Below, piece by piece: positions 34,648 to 42,412 of a DNA stretch of 64,000 nt; positions within the stretch are counted from its first letter, which is position 1, and every line of letters starts with the position of its first letter. The notes below the pieces were generated by a model that did not search any database, was not told the origin of the DNA, and was given only the letters and a program-made list of their open reading frames with translations. The stretch spans positions 5,064,001 through 5,128,000 of the forward strand of contig NZ_JACCFE010000002.1 of NCBI RefSeq assembly GCF_014256275.1. The letters are read 5' to 3'. Made by a program: the position numbers and the translations under genes. Source of the DNA: Rhodococcus sp. 4CII (GTDB lineage Bacteria; Actinomycetota; Actinomycetes; Mycobacteriales; Mycobacteriaceae).

Positions 34648-35919
34648 ATGCTTCGATCGAGTAAGGCCGTCACCGGTCCGGTGCGCGCCGCGATCACGGC
34701 GACTGCGCTGCTGCTCGCCGTCTCCGCGTTGTGTGCGCCGGGTCTGGCCGTCGCCGCCCCGGACACCGGCAGTGCCGGTTCGGGAAGCTCGGGTTCGGGG
34801 AGCGCCGACACGGACCGCGTCGACCCGAACAATTACGCCGCGGACTGCCCCGACTTGATGATCGTCGCCGTCTCCGGCGCCACCGACTCGACGGAGGACC
34901 GCAACCCTCTGGCAGACGAGAATCGTCAGCTCTGGTCGAATTGGGTCGGCAACGTGACCGTGCCGACCGGCGAGGCCAACAAGGACGACCCGGGGAGGGT
35001 CGGGTGGATGTACGTCCCGTACCCGTCGACGTACGGACTCGGCCTCGTGCAACCTGTTCCGACATACCAGGATTCGATGGCGGCTGGTGTCGCCTCGACG
35101 AACAGGATCCTCGACGAGAACAAGGCGAAGTGCGGCGACGACACCAAGTACGTCCTCCTCGGCTACAGCGTCGGCGGCGAGGTGGTCGAGCGGGTGGCGC
35201 GCGAACTCGGCCACCGCGACAGCAACGCTCTGGTTACCGCCGACGACATCGCCGGCGTCGCGTTGATCGGCGACCCGTACCGTCCCGCGGGGACGCCGTC
35301 GATGGGTGAGCCCGGACCGCCCGGAGGAGGTTTCATGTCGTCCGAGCCTGCCGACTACGGCGCTCTCGACGGCAAGATCACCTACGCGTGCCGACCGTAC
35401 GACATCGCGTGCGACGCGCCGCAGCAGATCGCCGTCCTCGAACTGGCGCTGGGGGTGCTCGGCCAAGTGCACTTCACCCTGCTGAATCCGGGCCAGACCG
35501 TCTCCGACTTCGCGAACGCGGTCACGAGCATGGCGGCGCGGACGATCGTCCACATCGTCACGCACGACGACTGGTTCGCGTCGGACGAATCGTTCCTCGA
35601 CGTTCTCCGCAAGGTCGCCGACCAGACCTACGACCCGGACGGACCGGACCGCAACATGCAGGTGTCCCAGGAGCAGATGGTCGCAGCGCTGAACTGGGCG
35701 ATGGGCCCCGGTTCGGACGTGGTGAAGGCGAAGCTGGCGGCGGAGGGTCCCGGGTTCGTGGAGGACGACCGGGACGTCTTCGATCTCGTGATCAAGCCGT
35801 ACATCTTCCTCGGATTCATCCAGCACCTCTTCTACTGGAACAACAACCCGAACGACCCGTGGTACTGGGAGAGCGAGCGGGTGGTCGACTGGATCACCGC
35901 GCTGGCGCGGGAGCAGTAG
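34648..35919 (+). CDS. Secreted alpha/beta-hydrolase (cutinase-like)
   Basis: A 423-residue exported protein. Residues 1-37 are a Sec signal peptide ending AVAAPD; a Gly/Ser-rich linker follows to about residue 55. The hydrolase part starts CPDLMIVAVSGATDS and carries the nucleophile elbow LLGYSVGGEVVERVA. YVPYPSTYG and IGDPYRP resemble cutinase/PE-PPE-type esterases of mycolate-containing bacteria. The C-terminal 150 residues hold a likely catalytic His in HIVTHDDWF. Substrates are probably lipid or polyester esters. It is monocistronic, followed by a 22-bp-stem terminator. Confidence 0.78.
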   Translation: MLRSSKAVTGPVRAAITATALLLAVSALCAPGLAVAAPDTGSAGSGSSGSGSADTDRVDPNNYAADCPDLMIVAVSGATDSTEDRNPLADENRQLWSNWVGNVTVPTGEANKDDPGRVGWMYVPYPSTYGLGLVQPVPTYQDSMAAGVASTNRILDENKAKCGDDTKYVLLGYSVGGEVVERVARELGHRDSNALVTADDIAGVALIGDPYRPAGTPSMGEPGPPGGGFMSSEPADYGALDGKITYACRPYDIACDAPQQIAVLELALGVLGQVHFTLLNPGQTVSDFANAVTSMAARTIVHIVTHDDWFASDESFLDVLRKVADQTYDPDGPDRNMQVSQEQMVAALNWAMGPGSDVVKAKLAAEGPGFVEDDRDVFDLVIKPYIFLGFIQHLFYWNNNPNDPWYWESERVVDWITALAREQ

Positions 35920-35932
35920 GCGGCGTCGCCGC

Positions 35933-35980
35933 CTACGGAAAGGCCCCGCTCCGAACGCTCGGAGCGGGGCCTTTCCGTAG
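35933..35980. terminator. 22-bp-stem bidirectional terminator
   Basis: Arms 35933-35954 and 35959-35980 are perfectly complementary with an ACGC loop. It lies between the convergent hydrolase and DUF1416 genes and carries AAAGG/CCTTT within the stem. Confidence 0.88.
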
Positions 35981-35987
35981 GGATGTC

Positions 35988-36293
35988 CTACTCGCCGACG
36001 GTGACGTCGACGTTGTGCACGCCGGCGCTGGTCGGGCTCACCGTGGCGGTGCCGTTGCCGGAGCTGGACAGTGCGCGCACGGTCCAGTCGCCGGGGGCGG
36101 CGAAGAAGCGGAAGTCACCGGTGCCGGAGGCGACGACCTCGGCGGTGAACTCTCCGCCGCCGTCGAGGAGGCGCACGAACGCTCCACCGATCGGCTGGCC
36201 GTCAGCGGCGAGAACGCGGCCGGTGATGACCGTTTCCTTCTCGACGTCGACGCCCGCGGGCAGGGTCTGGGTCTGTACTGGTGCTCCACACAT
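35988..36293 (-). CDS. sseC: DUF1416 protein (SseC family)
   Basis: A 101-residue protein matching mycobacterial SseC1/SseC2 (Rv0814c), always found beside the CysA thiosulfate sulfurtransferase. It starts MCGAPVQTQTLPAGVDVEKETVITGRVLAADGQPIGGAFVRLLD and looks like a carboxypeptidase-regulatory-type beta sandwich (a transthyretin-like module). Cys2 at the N-terminus is notable next to a sulfurtransferase and could accept sulfur, which is inference. It follows cysA2 by 3 bp and is last in the operon controlled by the polycysteine ORF. Confidence 0.88.
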   Translation of the reverse strand: MCGAPVQTQTLPAGVDVEKETVITGRVLAADGQPIGGAFVRLLDGGGEFTAEVVASGTGDFRFFAAPGDWTVRALSSSGNGTATVSPTSAGVHNVDVTVGE

Positions 36294-36296
36294 GGC

Positions 36297-37133
36297 TCAG
36301 TGAACCTCCAACTCGATGGGTGCGCCGACGAGTGAGCCGTATTCGACCCAGCTGCCGTCGTAATTCTTGACGTCGGACTTGCCGAGGATTTCCTTGAGCA
36401 CGAACCAGGTGTGGCTGGAGCGCTCGCCGATCCGGCAGTACGCGATGGTGGGCTTGGACTCGTCGTAGCCCTTCTCCGAGTACAGGTTCTCCAGGTCGTC
36501 GTCCGACTTGAACGTGCCGTCCTCGTTTGCGGTGGTGCTCCACGGGATGTTGATGGCCGTGGGGATGTGTCCACGCTGCTGCGCCTGCTCCTGCGGCAGG
36601 TGCGCGGGAGCGAGGATCTTGCCGGAGAACTCGTCGGGCGAACGCACGTCGACGAGGTTCTTGTTGCCGATGGCGTCGATGACCTCGTCGCGGAACGCGC
36701 GGATCGTCAGGTCGGGTGCGTCGGCCTTGTACTGAGTGGCGGCGCGGGTGACGGTCTCCTTGGAGAGGGGGCGCCCGTCGAGTTCCCACTTCTTGCGGCC
36801 GCCGTCGATCAGCTTGACGTCCTGGTGGCCGTACAGCTTGAAGTACCAGTACGCGTAGGCCGCGAACCAGTTGTTGTTGCCGCCGTAGAGGACGATGGTG
36901 TCGTCGTTGGCGACGCCCTTGGCGGACAGGAGGTCGGAGAACTGCTGCTGGTTCAGGAAGTCCCGACGGACGCCGTCCTGCAGGTCCTTCCGCCAGTCGA
37001 GGCGGATGGCGCCTTCGATGTGGCCGCCGTCGTATGCGCTGGTGTCCTCATCCACCTCGACGAAAACGGTCTTGGGGGCGTTGAGGTTCTGCTCAGCCCA
37101 GTCGGCGGAGACTAGGACATCGGAGCGAGCCAT
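36297..37133 (-). CDS. cysA2: Thiosulfate sulfurtransferase (rhodanese), CysA2 type
   Basis: A 278-residue two-domain rhodanese. The first domain (about 5-130) is non-catalytic; the second carries the active-site loop CRIGERSS, whose Cys accepts sulfane sulfur from thiosulfate and passes it to cyanide or a cell thiol. SADWAEQNL and GHIEGAIRLDW are family marks. AAAGGA precedes the ATG. It is Rv0815c-like by sequence and place, between DUF4395 and sseC, and probably regulated by cysteine supply through the upstream ORF at 37770-37856. Confidence 0.93.
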   Translation of the reverse strand: MARSDVLVSADWAEQNLNAPKTVFVEVDEDTSAYDGGHIEGAIRLDWRKDLQDGVRRDFLNQQQFSDLLSAKGVANDDTIVLYGGNNNWFAAYAYWYFKLYGHQDVKLIDGGRKKWELDGRPLSKETVTRAATQYKADAPDLTIRAFRDEVIDAIGNKNLVDVRSPDEFSGKILAPAHLPQEQAQQRGHIPTAINIPWSTTANEDGTFKSDDDLENLYSEKGYDESKPTIAYCRIGERSSHTWFVLKEILGKSDVKNYDGSWVEYGSLVGAPIELEVH

Positions 37134-37192
37134 GGTGTTCCTTTCGATGTGTTCTTACTTCTGTCGGGTGGATCGTGCGGTGGTCGAAGCGT

Positions 37193-37642
37193 TCAGGCGG
37201 GGCGTAGCCGGGCCACGAGCGGATAGATCTGGCAGCCGAGGCAGAAGCCGAACGCGGCGTTGAGGAACGCCGCGAACAGGGCGAACGCGGTGGCAACGGC
37301 GCCGACCAGGCCGGAGCCGGTGAGGAAGCCGACGGTGCCGATGGCAGCGAAGACGAAACCGACGAGCTGCGCGAAGCGGAGCGGCGCGGTCGGTTCGCGT
37401 TCGCTCACCGGGGCGAGCCGGGGCGCCACGAGGGTGCCGAAGATCTGGCCGTACGGGCTGCGCCGCGGCCCGGTGGCGGCGCCCGCCGCGAAGACGATCG
37501 CCTGCAACGCCAGCAGAATCCCTGCTGCGACCAGCGAGAACGTCGACACGACGAGCACTGCGACGAGGACTGCGGTGGTGACCCAGGCGGCGAACCGGGG
37601 GCCACGAACGTCGACCTGTGCGGGCTCGAGTGTGGTGGACAT
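37193..37642 (-). CDS. DUF4395 membrane protein
   Basis: A 149-residue protein with four hydrophobic helices: AAWVTTAVLVAVLVVSTFSLV, GILLALQAIVFAAG, FVFAAIGTVGFLTGSGL and the C-terminal AFLNAAFGFCLGCQIYPL. The FCLGC pair of cysteines near the end is conserved in this family and could carry redox or sulfur chemistry. DUF4395 proteins are often found next to thioredoxins and rhodaneses; here it lies between thioredoxin and cysA2, an insertion not seen in the M. tuberculosis order as I recall it. AGGAG is 8 nt before the ATG. Confidence 0.85.
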   Translation of the reverse strand: MSTTLEPAQVDVRGPRFAAWVTTAVLVAVLVVSTFSLVAAGILLALQAIVFAAGAATGPRRSPYGQIFGTLVAPRLAPVSEREPTAPLRFAQLVGFVFAAIGTVGFLTGSGLVGAVATAFALFAAFLNAAFGFCLGCQIYPLVARLRPA

Positions 37643-37769
37643 GTGAAGTGCTCCTGCGGTGAGTCCTGAATGCTTGCCTGGCGCCGAAGGGCGACGAATG
37701 ACGTCGTCATCGGGGTTAGATCACGGGCGCGGAGTGCGCGGTGTCAGCAGAAAGCGACAGCCCTGGTGA

Positions 37770-37856
37770 TCAGCAACAGGTACAGCAACAAGCCCCGAGG
37801 CGGCACAGGTCTACCGTGCGGCGTCGGGTGAGCATGAGCTCGTGGCTGGATTGCAC
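37770..37856 (-). CDS. Leaderless polycysteine upstream ORF (cysteine attenuator)
   Basis: GTG at 37856 opens a 28-codon frame ending VDLCRLGACCCTCC and TGA. Five of the last six codons are Cys, six of the last seven residues counting the preceding Ala excluded. TAAACT (37864-37869, minus strand) is 7 bp before the GTG, so the transcript should begin at the start codon. In mycobacteria leaderless ORFs ending in consecutive cysteines attenuate downstream sulfur operons: ribosomes stall when Cys-tRNA is scarce and downstream expression rises. Its position before DUF4395-cysA2-sseC fits. The 127-bp region to 37642 would hold the RNA switch, including the dyad ATGACGACGTCAT. Confidence 0.8.
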   Translation of the reverse strand: MQSSHELMLTRRRTVDLCRLGACCCTCC

Positions 37857-37863
37857 GACGACG

Positions 37864-37869
37864 AGTTTA
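37864..37869 (-). promoter_or_regulatory. -10 box of the polycysteine ORF operon
   Basis: TAAACT on the minus strand, 7 bp upstream of the GTG at 37856 and just past the thioredoxin stop (37879). It would give a leaderless transcript independent of the thioredoxin gene. Confidence 0.6.
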
Positions 37870-37878
37870 CCCGGTTCC

Positions 37879-38355
37879 TCAGGAATTTGAAGCCGGGGGC
37901 CGGGTGAGGGGTCCGAGCGCGGCCCGCAGGTCGGCCGCGGAGGGCACCCCGGACACCCGAAAGCGTTGCTGCAGGTCGGCGTCCAGAATGAATGTGGTCG
38001 GCAGCGACAGAACGCCGAGTTCCTTGGCGAGAGTGGGATACTCGTCGATGTCGACTTCCACCTCCATGGGCGGTTCCGGTTCGCCGTCGAGGTCCGCGAC
38101 GACCTGCCCCACCACTCTGCGCACCGCTGCGCACGGCCCGCACCAGTCGGCGGAAAAGTGGAGAACGGTGGCTGTCCGGGGGTGCTCCGCCGATCCCACC
38201 CCGACGCCCGCCTCCTCGAGAAGCCGGCGTCGTTCGTCCGTCACGTCCGCGGTCGTCTCGCCGCTGCCACGGACCTTCCCCTGGCGCCGCTGCCACACGA
38301 GGCCGAGCGCGGCAGCTGCGACGAGTGCGATCACCAACAGTGTGATTCCGGTCAT
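37879..38355 (-). CDS. thiX: Membrane-anchored thioredoxin (ThiX type)
   Basis: A 158-residue protein with an N-terminal membrane helix (ITLLVIALVAAAALGLVW) and a thioredoxin domain from about residue 60, active site FSADWCGPCAAVR, and the cis-proline in SLPTTFIL. The single helix suggests either a cytoplasmic-facing or an exported tethered thioredoxin; the RRQ stretch right after the helix favours the C-terminus inside. It corresponds to Rv0816c. Its ATG overlaps the lmeA-like stop (ATGA), so both are co-translated. Confidence 0.88.
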   Translation of the reverse strand: MTGITLLVIALVAAAALGLVWQRRQGKVRGSGETTADVTDERRRLLEEAGVGVGSAEHPRTATVLHFSADWCGPCAAVRRVVGQVVADLDGEPEPPMEVEVDIDEYPTLAKELGVLSLPTTFILDADLQQRFRVSGVPSAADLRAALGPLTRPPASNS

Positions 38356-39131
38356 CGGCTCTGCAGTTCGTCGAGATCGATCGTGAGGTTGTCGCCGACG
38401 CCCTCGATGACGATCTGCGACCCCTCCGCATAGACCTCGGTCGGCTGGACGCCGAACGGCAGTTCCCGGGGGTCGATGGTCCGGGTGAAGAGGCCGAGGA
38501 TCGCGGGGGCGAGGGGTTCGGGGATGGTGAAGTCGGCGTGGCCCTCGGGCCCGAAATAGAAGTCGCTGGCGACGATCTTCACCTGTCCGCCGTCGAGGAC
38601 GAGATCGGCCTGCACGCTGACGGTCGTGTCGATGGGCCCGACGGGGACCGTGCCGGTGAGGACGACGCCGCCCGCGGTCGGCATCCCGGATCCGCCGGAT
38701 CCGCCGGTGCCGTCGGACTTGCTGGCCGGCGGGGCCGATACCTGCAGGTCGGGGATGTCGAGGAACCGTCCGAGGTCGGTGGCGTCGATGAGCATGCGGC
38801 CGGAGAGATGGTCGACCGGGAGGGTCTGGACGGAGCCGTCGACGAGGTCGGACAGCGGCGCGGTGACGCCCTGGAGGCTGGACTCGATCGTCACTTCGCC
38901 GACCACGTCACTCTGTACTCCCTGGGCGCGGATCGCGATGTCGTCGTACTTCCCGTTCCACGCCTGGGTGAGGAACGGGAAGCCGTGCACCGTGACTTCG
39001 GGATCCGCGGTGAGCGACGCGCCGGCCCGCAGTTCCCTCGACACCCGGTACTCCGCGTAGGCCGCCGAACCGAAGTCGACGACGAGACCGAGAGCGACGA
39101 GGAACACGATTCCGATGATGAGTTTCCGCAC
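38352..39131 (-). CDS. lmeA: DUF2993 protein, LmeA-like (Rv0817c type)
   Basis: A 259-residue exported lipid-binding-type protein. A hydrophobic N-terminus (LIIGIVFLVALGLVVDFG) acts as signal or anchor; ADPEVTVHGFPFLTQAWNGKYDDIAI is the DUF2993 core signature. The mycobacterial equivalent LmeA is needed for elongation of mannan in lipomannan/lipoarabinomannan and binds phosphoinositides. A Gly/Ser-rich loop (TGGSGGSG) is a local insertion. GTG 39131 follows a CACAAT box by 6 bp, so a leaderless transcript is possible. First gene of a pair with the thioredoxin, divergent from glnR. Confidence 0.85.
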   Translation of the reverse strand: MRKLIIGIVFLVALGLVVDFGSAAYAEYRVSRELRAGASLTADPEVTVHGFPFLTQAWNGKYDDIAIRAQGVQSDVVGEVTIESSLQGVTAPLSDLVDGSVQTLPVDHLSGRMLIDATDLGRFLDIPDLQVSAPPASKSDGTGGSGGSGMPTAGGVVLTGTVPVGPIDTTVSVQADLVLDGGQVKIVASDFYFGPEGHADFTIPEPLAPAILGLFTRTIDPRELPFGVQPTEVYAEGSQIVIEGVGDNLTIDLDELQSR

Positions 39132-39337
39132 GGCCCCATTGTGACGGACACCGTCGCGGGGAGTATCGGTGCAACCTCCTCGCCGGTCGCCGGGGGTTCG
39201 GTGCGACGAACGCCGACGGTGGCGCGCTACTCTGTCACCGACAAAAGTGTCGATACCTTCAGTGTCGATCTACCTGGACCGGCGGATGAACGATCCATCG
39301 GCCTGCCGGGTACGACGGCGACGAGATGGGAGGCTGT

Positions 39338-40096
39338 GTGGAGCTGCTGCTTCTTACCTCCGACCCGAACCCCGAGGCAGTGCTGCCTGCCCTCGCCCTG
39401 CTGGCGCATTCGGTGCGGCCCGCCCCGACGGAGGTGTCCTCTCTCCTGGAAGCGAGCTCCGCCGACATCGCGCTGGTGGATGCGCGCACCGACCTCGCGG
39501 CGGCGCGCGGACTCTGCAGGTTGCTGGGTAGCACGGGTTCCGCGGTTCCCGTCGTGGCGGTGCTCACCGAGGGCGGCCTGGTGGCCGTCAATTCCGACTG
39601 GGGTCTCGACGACATCCTGCTCCCCGGCACCGGACCGGCCGAGGTGGACGCCCGCCTCCGGCTGCTGGTCGGGCGTGCCGGCGGCGTCGCGAGCCCGGAG
39701 GCGTCGGGCAAGATCACGCTGGGCGAGCTGGTCATCGACGAGGGCACGTACACGGCTCGCCTGCGCGGACGCCCCCTCGACCTCACCTACAAGGAGTTCG
39801 AACTCCTCAAGTACCTGGCGCAGCACGCGGGTCGCGTGTTCACCCGCGCGCAGTTGCTGCAGGAGGTGTGGGGATACGACTTCTTCGGCGGCACCCGCAC
39901 GGTGGACGTCCACGTGCGTCGTCTGCGGGCGAAGCTGGGCAGTGAGTACGAATCCTTGATCGGTACAGTCCGCAACGTCGGCTACAAGGCCGTCCGTCCC
40001 ACCCGCAGCAAGTCGGGGGCGCCGGTTCCGCCGGTCGACGACCTGGACGCAGACGACGTGGACTTCGAGTCCGCCGAGGGGCAGGCATTCCAGTGA
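39338..40096 (+). CDS. glnR: GlnR-type OmpR-family nitrogen regulator
   Basis: A 252-residue orphan response regulator. The receiver-like domain (1-105) keeps only one aspartate of the pocket (IALVDARTD), as in GlnR proteins that are not phosphorylated in the usual way. The winged helix lies at about 130-225: ITLGELVIDEGTYTARLRGRPLDLTYKEFELL, RVFTRAQLLQEVWGYDFFGGTRTVDVHVRRLR... and GTVRNVGYKA. GlnR activates glutamine synthetase, nitrate and ammonium genes under nitrogen limitation. GTG 39338 is chosen for GGGAGG 5 nt upstream; ATG 39326 is possible. It overlaps mshD. Confidence 0.88.
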   Translation: MELLLLTSDPNPEAVLPALALLAHSVRPAPTEVSSLLEASSADIALVDARTDLAAARGLCRLLGSTGSAVPVVAVLTEGGLVAVNSDWGLDDILLPGTGPAEVDARLRLLVGRAGGVASPEASGKITLGELVIDEGTYTARLRGRPLDLTYKEFELLKYLAQHAGRVFTRAQLLQEVWGYDFFGGTRTVDVHVRRLRAKLGSEYESLIGTVRNVGYKAVRPTRSKSGAPVPPVDDLDADDVDFESAEGQAFQ

Positions 40097-41010
40097 GTGT
40101 TCCGGTGCAGTCCTGGATCGATCGACTCGACGGCAGACAGGCCGCGGCTGTGGCCGCCCTGCTGGAGCGCGCGACGGTGGCGGACGGAACCGCGCCCGTG
40201 TCGGAGCAGGGGGTGCTTGCCGTGTCCGGTGCCGGTGGCGGCGACGTGCGGCACCTGGTGGAGACCGACGGCGATCGCATCGTCGGATACGCGCAGCTGC
40301 AGCCCGGGCACGGCGAGCACCCCGCAATGGCCGAACTCGCGGTCGACCCCGAGTCGCGTGGCCGGGGAATCGGCGGCCGGCTGGTCACCGAGGTCCTGTC
40401 CGAGGGTGGTCCGGACGCGCGGGTGTGGGCACACGGCAACCTGCCCGCGGCGCAGGCGGTCGCGCAGCGGCTCGGTCTGAGCGGTGCGCGCGAACTGCTG
40501 CAGCTCCGGCGCCCGCTGGAGGGCGCGGAACTTCCGGAACTTGTTGTACCGGACGATATTTCGATCCGTGAGTACCGTGGCGTCGAGGATGACCCCGAGG
40601 TGCTGCGGGTCAACGCGGCCGCCTTCGCCTGGCATCCCGAGCAGGGATCGTGGACCGACCGCGACATCGCCGAACGTCGCGCGGAGGACTGGTTCGACCC
40701 GGCAGGTCTGTTCATGGCGTTCGCCGCGTCGGACGAGACGCGGTTGCTCGGATTCCACTGGACCAAGGTGCATCCCCAGCAGGGCGACGAGCCGGCCATC
40801 GGTGAGGTCTACGTGGTGGCTATCGGACCCGACGCCCAGGGCCGCGGTCTCGGCCGGTTGCTCACACTCGCCGGACTGCACTACCTGCGGGACCGCGGAC
40901 TCGGTGCCGTGCTGCTCTACGTCGAGGGCGACAACGCGTCGGCGTTGCACACCTACGACCGGCTCGGGTTCGAGCGGTTCCACACCGACATCGCGTACGC
41001 GCGCGGCTGA
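40093..41010 (+). CDS. mshD: Mycothiol synthase
   Basis: A 305-residue acetyltransferase with two GNAT domains, catalysing the last step of mycothiol synthesis (acetylation of Cys-GlcN-inositol). The N-terminal domain has ELAVDPESRGRGIGGRLV and the C-terminal, catalytic domain VYVVAIGPDAQGRGLGRLLT and VEGDNASALHTYDRLGFERF. WHPEQGSWT is an MshD hallmark. GTG at 40093 overlaps the glnR stop (GTGA). Mycothiol production marks the organism as an actinobacterium. Confidence 0.95.
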   Translation: MSVPVQSWIDRLDGRQAAAVAALLERATVADGTAPVSEQGVLAVSGAGGGDVRHLVETDGDRIVGYAQLQPGHGEHPAMAELAVDPESRGRGIGGRLVTEVLSEGGPDARVWAHGNLPAAQAVAQRLGLSGARELLQLRRPLEGAELPELVVPDDISIREYRGVEDDPEVLRVNAAAFAWHPEQGSWTDRDIAERRAEDWFDPAGLFMAFAASDETRLLGFHWTKVHPQQGDEPAIGEVYVVAIGPDAQGRGLGRLLTLAGLHYLRDRGLGAVLLYVEGDNASALHTYDRLGFERFHTDIAYARG

Positions 41011-41070
41011 GGTTCCCCTCTACTTCGGCACCGGCCGTTCGTCACGGAAATATGGGCAATTGTCCGGTCT

Positions 41071-41125
41071 GTTCACTTTCCGTTCACCGATCGTGGCCCA
41101 ACTGGACATTAGCTACCCCTAGGTT
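41071..41125 (+). promoter_or_regulatory. PHO box and -10 of pstS
   Basis: Two 11-bp direct units, GTTCACTTTCC (41071-41081) and GTTCACCGATC (41082-41092), match the actinobacterial PhoP box. TAGGTT at 41120-41125 is the likely -10, with exactly 27 bp between box and -10. The same spacing occurs at phoU. Confidence 0.75.
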
Positions 41126-41225
41126 TCTCCGTGGGCAGCGCCGTGTTGCCTGGTGCAGGATTCTCGAGATCCGCGCCTCATGTCGCCGCCCGATCGCGGG
41201 CGAGACGGTATTTCCGGAGGACTAG

Positions 41226-42344
41226 GTGAATCTCAAGCGCAGTGGCGCCCTGCTCGGTGCAGTGGCCCTGGGTGCCATGACCTTGGCCGCGTGTGGCAGC
41301 GACAACAATGCGGCGTCGAGCGACGTCGACGCGTCCGCATCGACCGCGACGTGCGAGGGCAAGGCCAACCTCTCCGCGGCCGGTTCCTCGGCCCAGAAGA
41401 ACGCCATGGACCAGTTCGTCTCCACCTACATCTCCGTGTGCCAGGAAAAGGGCAAGACGGTCAACCTGGCGTACAACCCCAGCGGTTCCGGCGACGGACG
41501 CACCCAGTTCATCGCCGGCCAGATCGACTTCGCCGGTTCCGACTCGGCGATCAAGGCCGAGCAGGCGGAGCAGGCCAAGGCCCGCTGCGTCGGCGGCGAG
41601 GCGTGGAACCTTCCCCTCGTCTTCGGACCCGTCGCTGTCGCCTACAACCTCGACGGCGTCAAGGACCTGGTGCTGAACGGCGAAGTGACCGCCAAGATCT
41701 TCAACGGCACCATCAAGAAGTGGAACGACCCGGCGATCGCCGCCCTCAACCCGGGCGCCACCCTTCCCGACCAGGACATCACCGCGATCATCCGCTCCGA
41801 TTCCTCGGGTACCACCGACAACTTCCAGCAGTACCTCACGACCGCCTCCAACGGCGCCTGGACCACCGGTGCCGGCTCCGACTTCACCGGCGGCATCGGT
41901 GAAGGCGCCAAGGGTTCGGCCGGTGTCGCTCAGGCAGTGGCCTCCGCCCCCGGCTCGATCACGTATGTCGAGAAGTCCTACGCCGACCAGAACAAGCTGT
42001 CGGCGGCGCAGATCGACACCGGCGCGGGTCCGGTCGCCCTGAACGACGAGTCGGCGGCGAAGGCCATCGAGGGTGCGCAGTTCAAGGGTGCGGGCACGGG
42101 CGACCTGACGCTCGACCTCGCGTCGATCTACGGCACCAAGGAAGCGGGCGCGTACCCGCTGGTGCTCGCCACCTACGAGATCGTGTGCTCGAAGGGCTAT
42201 GACGCCGACACCTCCGCTGCGGTCAAGTCGTTCCTGACCAGTGCCGCCAACGAGGGTCAGGCCAACCTGGCCGCGCAGGGCTACGTGCCGCTGCCCGACT
42301 CCATGAAGGAGAAGCTGAACGCGTCGGTCGCCGCAATCGGCTGA
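41226..42344 (+). CDS. pstS: Phosphate-binding lipoprotein PstS
   Basis: A 372-residue periplasm-facing phosphate receptor of the Pst ABC importer. The lipobox TLAAC places the lipidated cysteine at residue 23. Phosphate-binding motifs: NLSAAGSSAQKNAM, YNPSGSGDGRTQFI, DFAGSDSAIK and IRSDSSGTTDNFQQYL. GTG 41226 follows GGAGGAC. First gene of pstSCAB, under a PHO box, so induced by phosphate starvation. Confidence 0.96.
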   Translation: MNLKRSGALLGAVALGAMTLAACGSDNNAASSDVDASASTATCEGKANLSAAGSSAQKNAMDQFVSTYISVCQEKGKTVNLAYNPSGSGDGRTQFIAGQIDFAGSDSAIKAEQAEQAKARCVGGEAWNLPLVFGPVAVAYNLDGVKDLVLNGEVTAKIFNGTIKKWNDPAIAALNPGATLPDQDITAIIRSDSSGTTDNFQQYLTTASNGAWTTGAGSDFTGGIGEGAKGSAGVAQAVASAPGSITYVEKSYADQNKLSAAQIDTGAGPVALNDESAAKAIEGAQFKGAGTGDLTLDLASIYGTKEAGAYPLVLATYEIVCSKGYDADTSAAVKSFLTSAANEGQANLAAQGYVPLPDSMKEKLNASVAAIG

Positions 42345-42412
42345 TTCGCGCGGTAAGTCGTTCGGACCCGCCCATGACTCGATATTCTGACGATGAAGGA
42401 TTGCGAGCGCAG

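Noticed and set aside
39246..39269. Direct repeats AGTGTCGAT before glnR
   Set aside because: Two 9-mers 15 bp apart are suggestive, but neither matches a known GlnR box and they are weak evidence alone.
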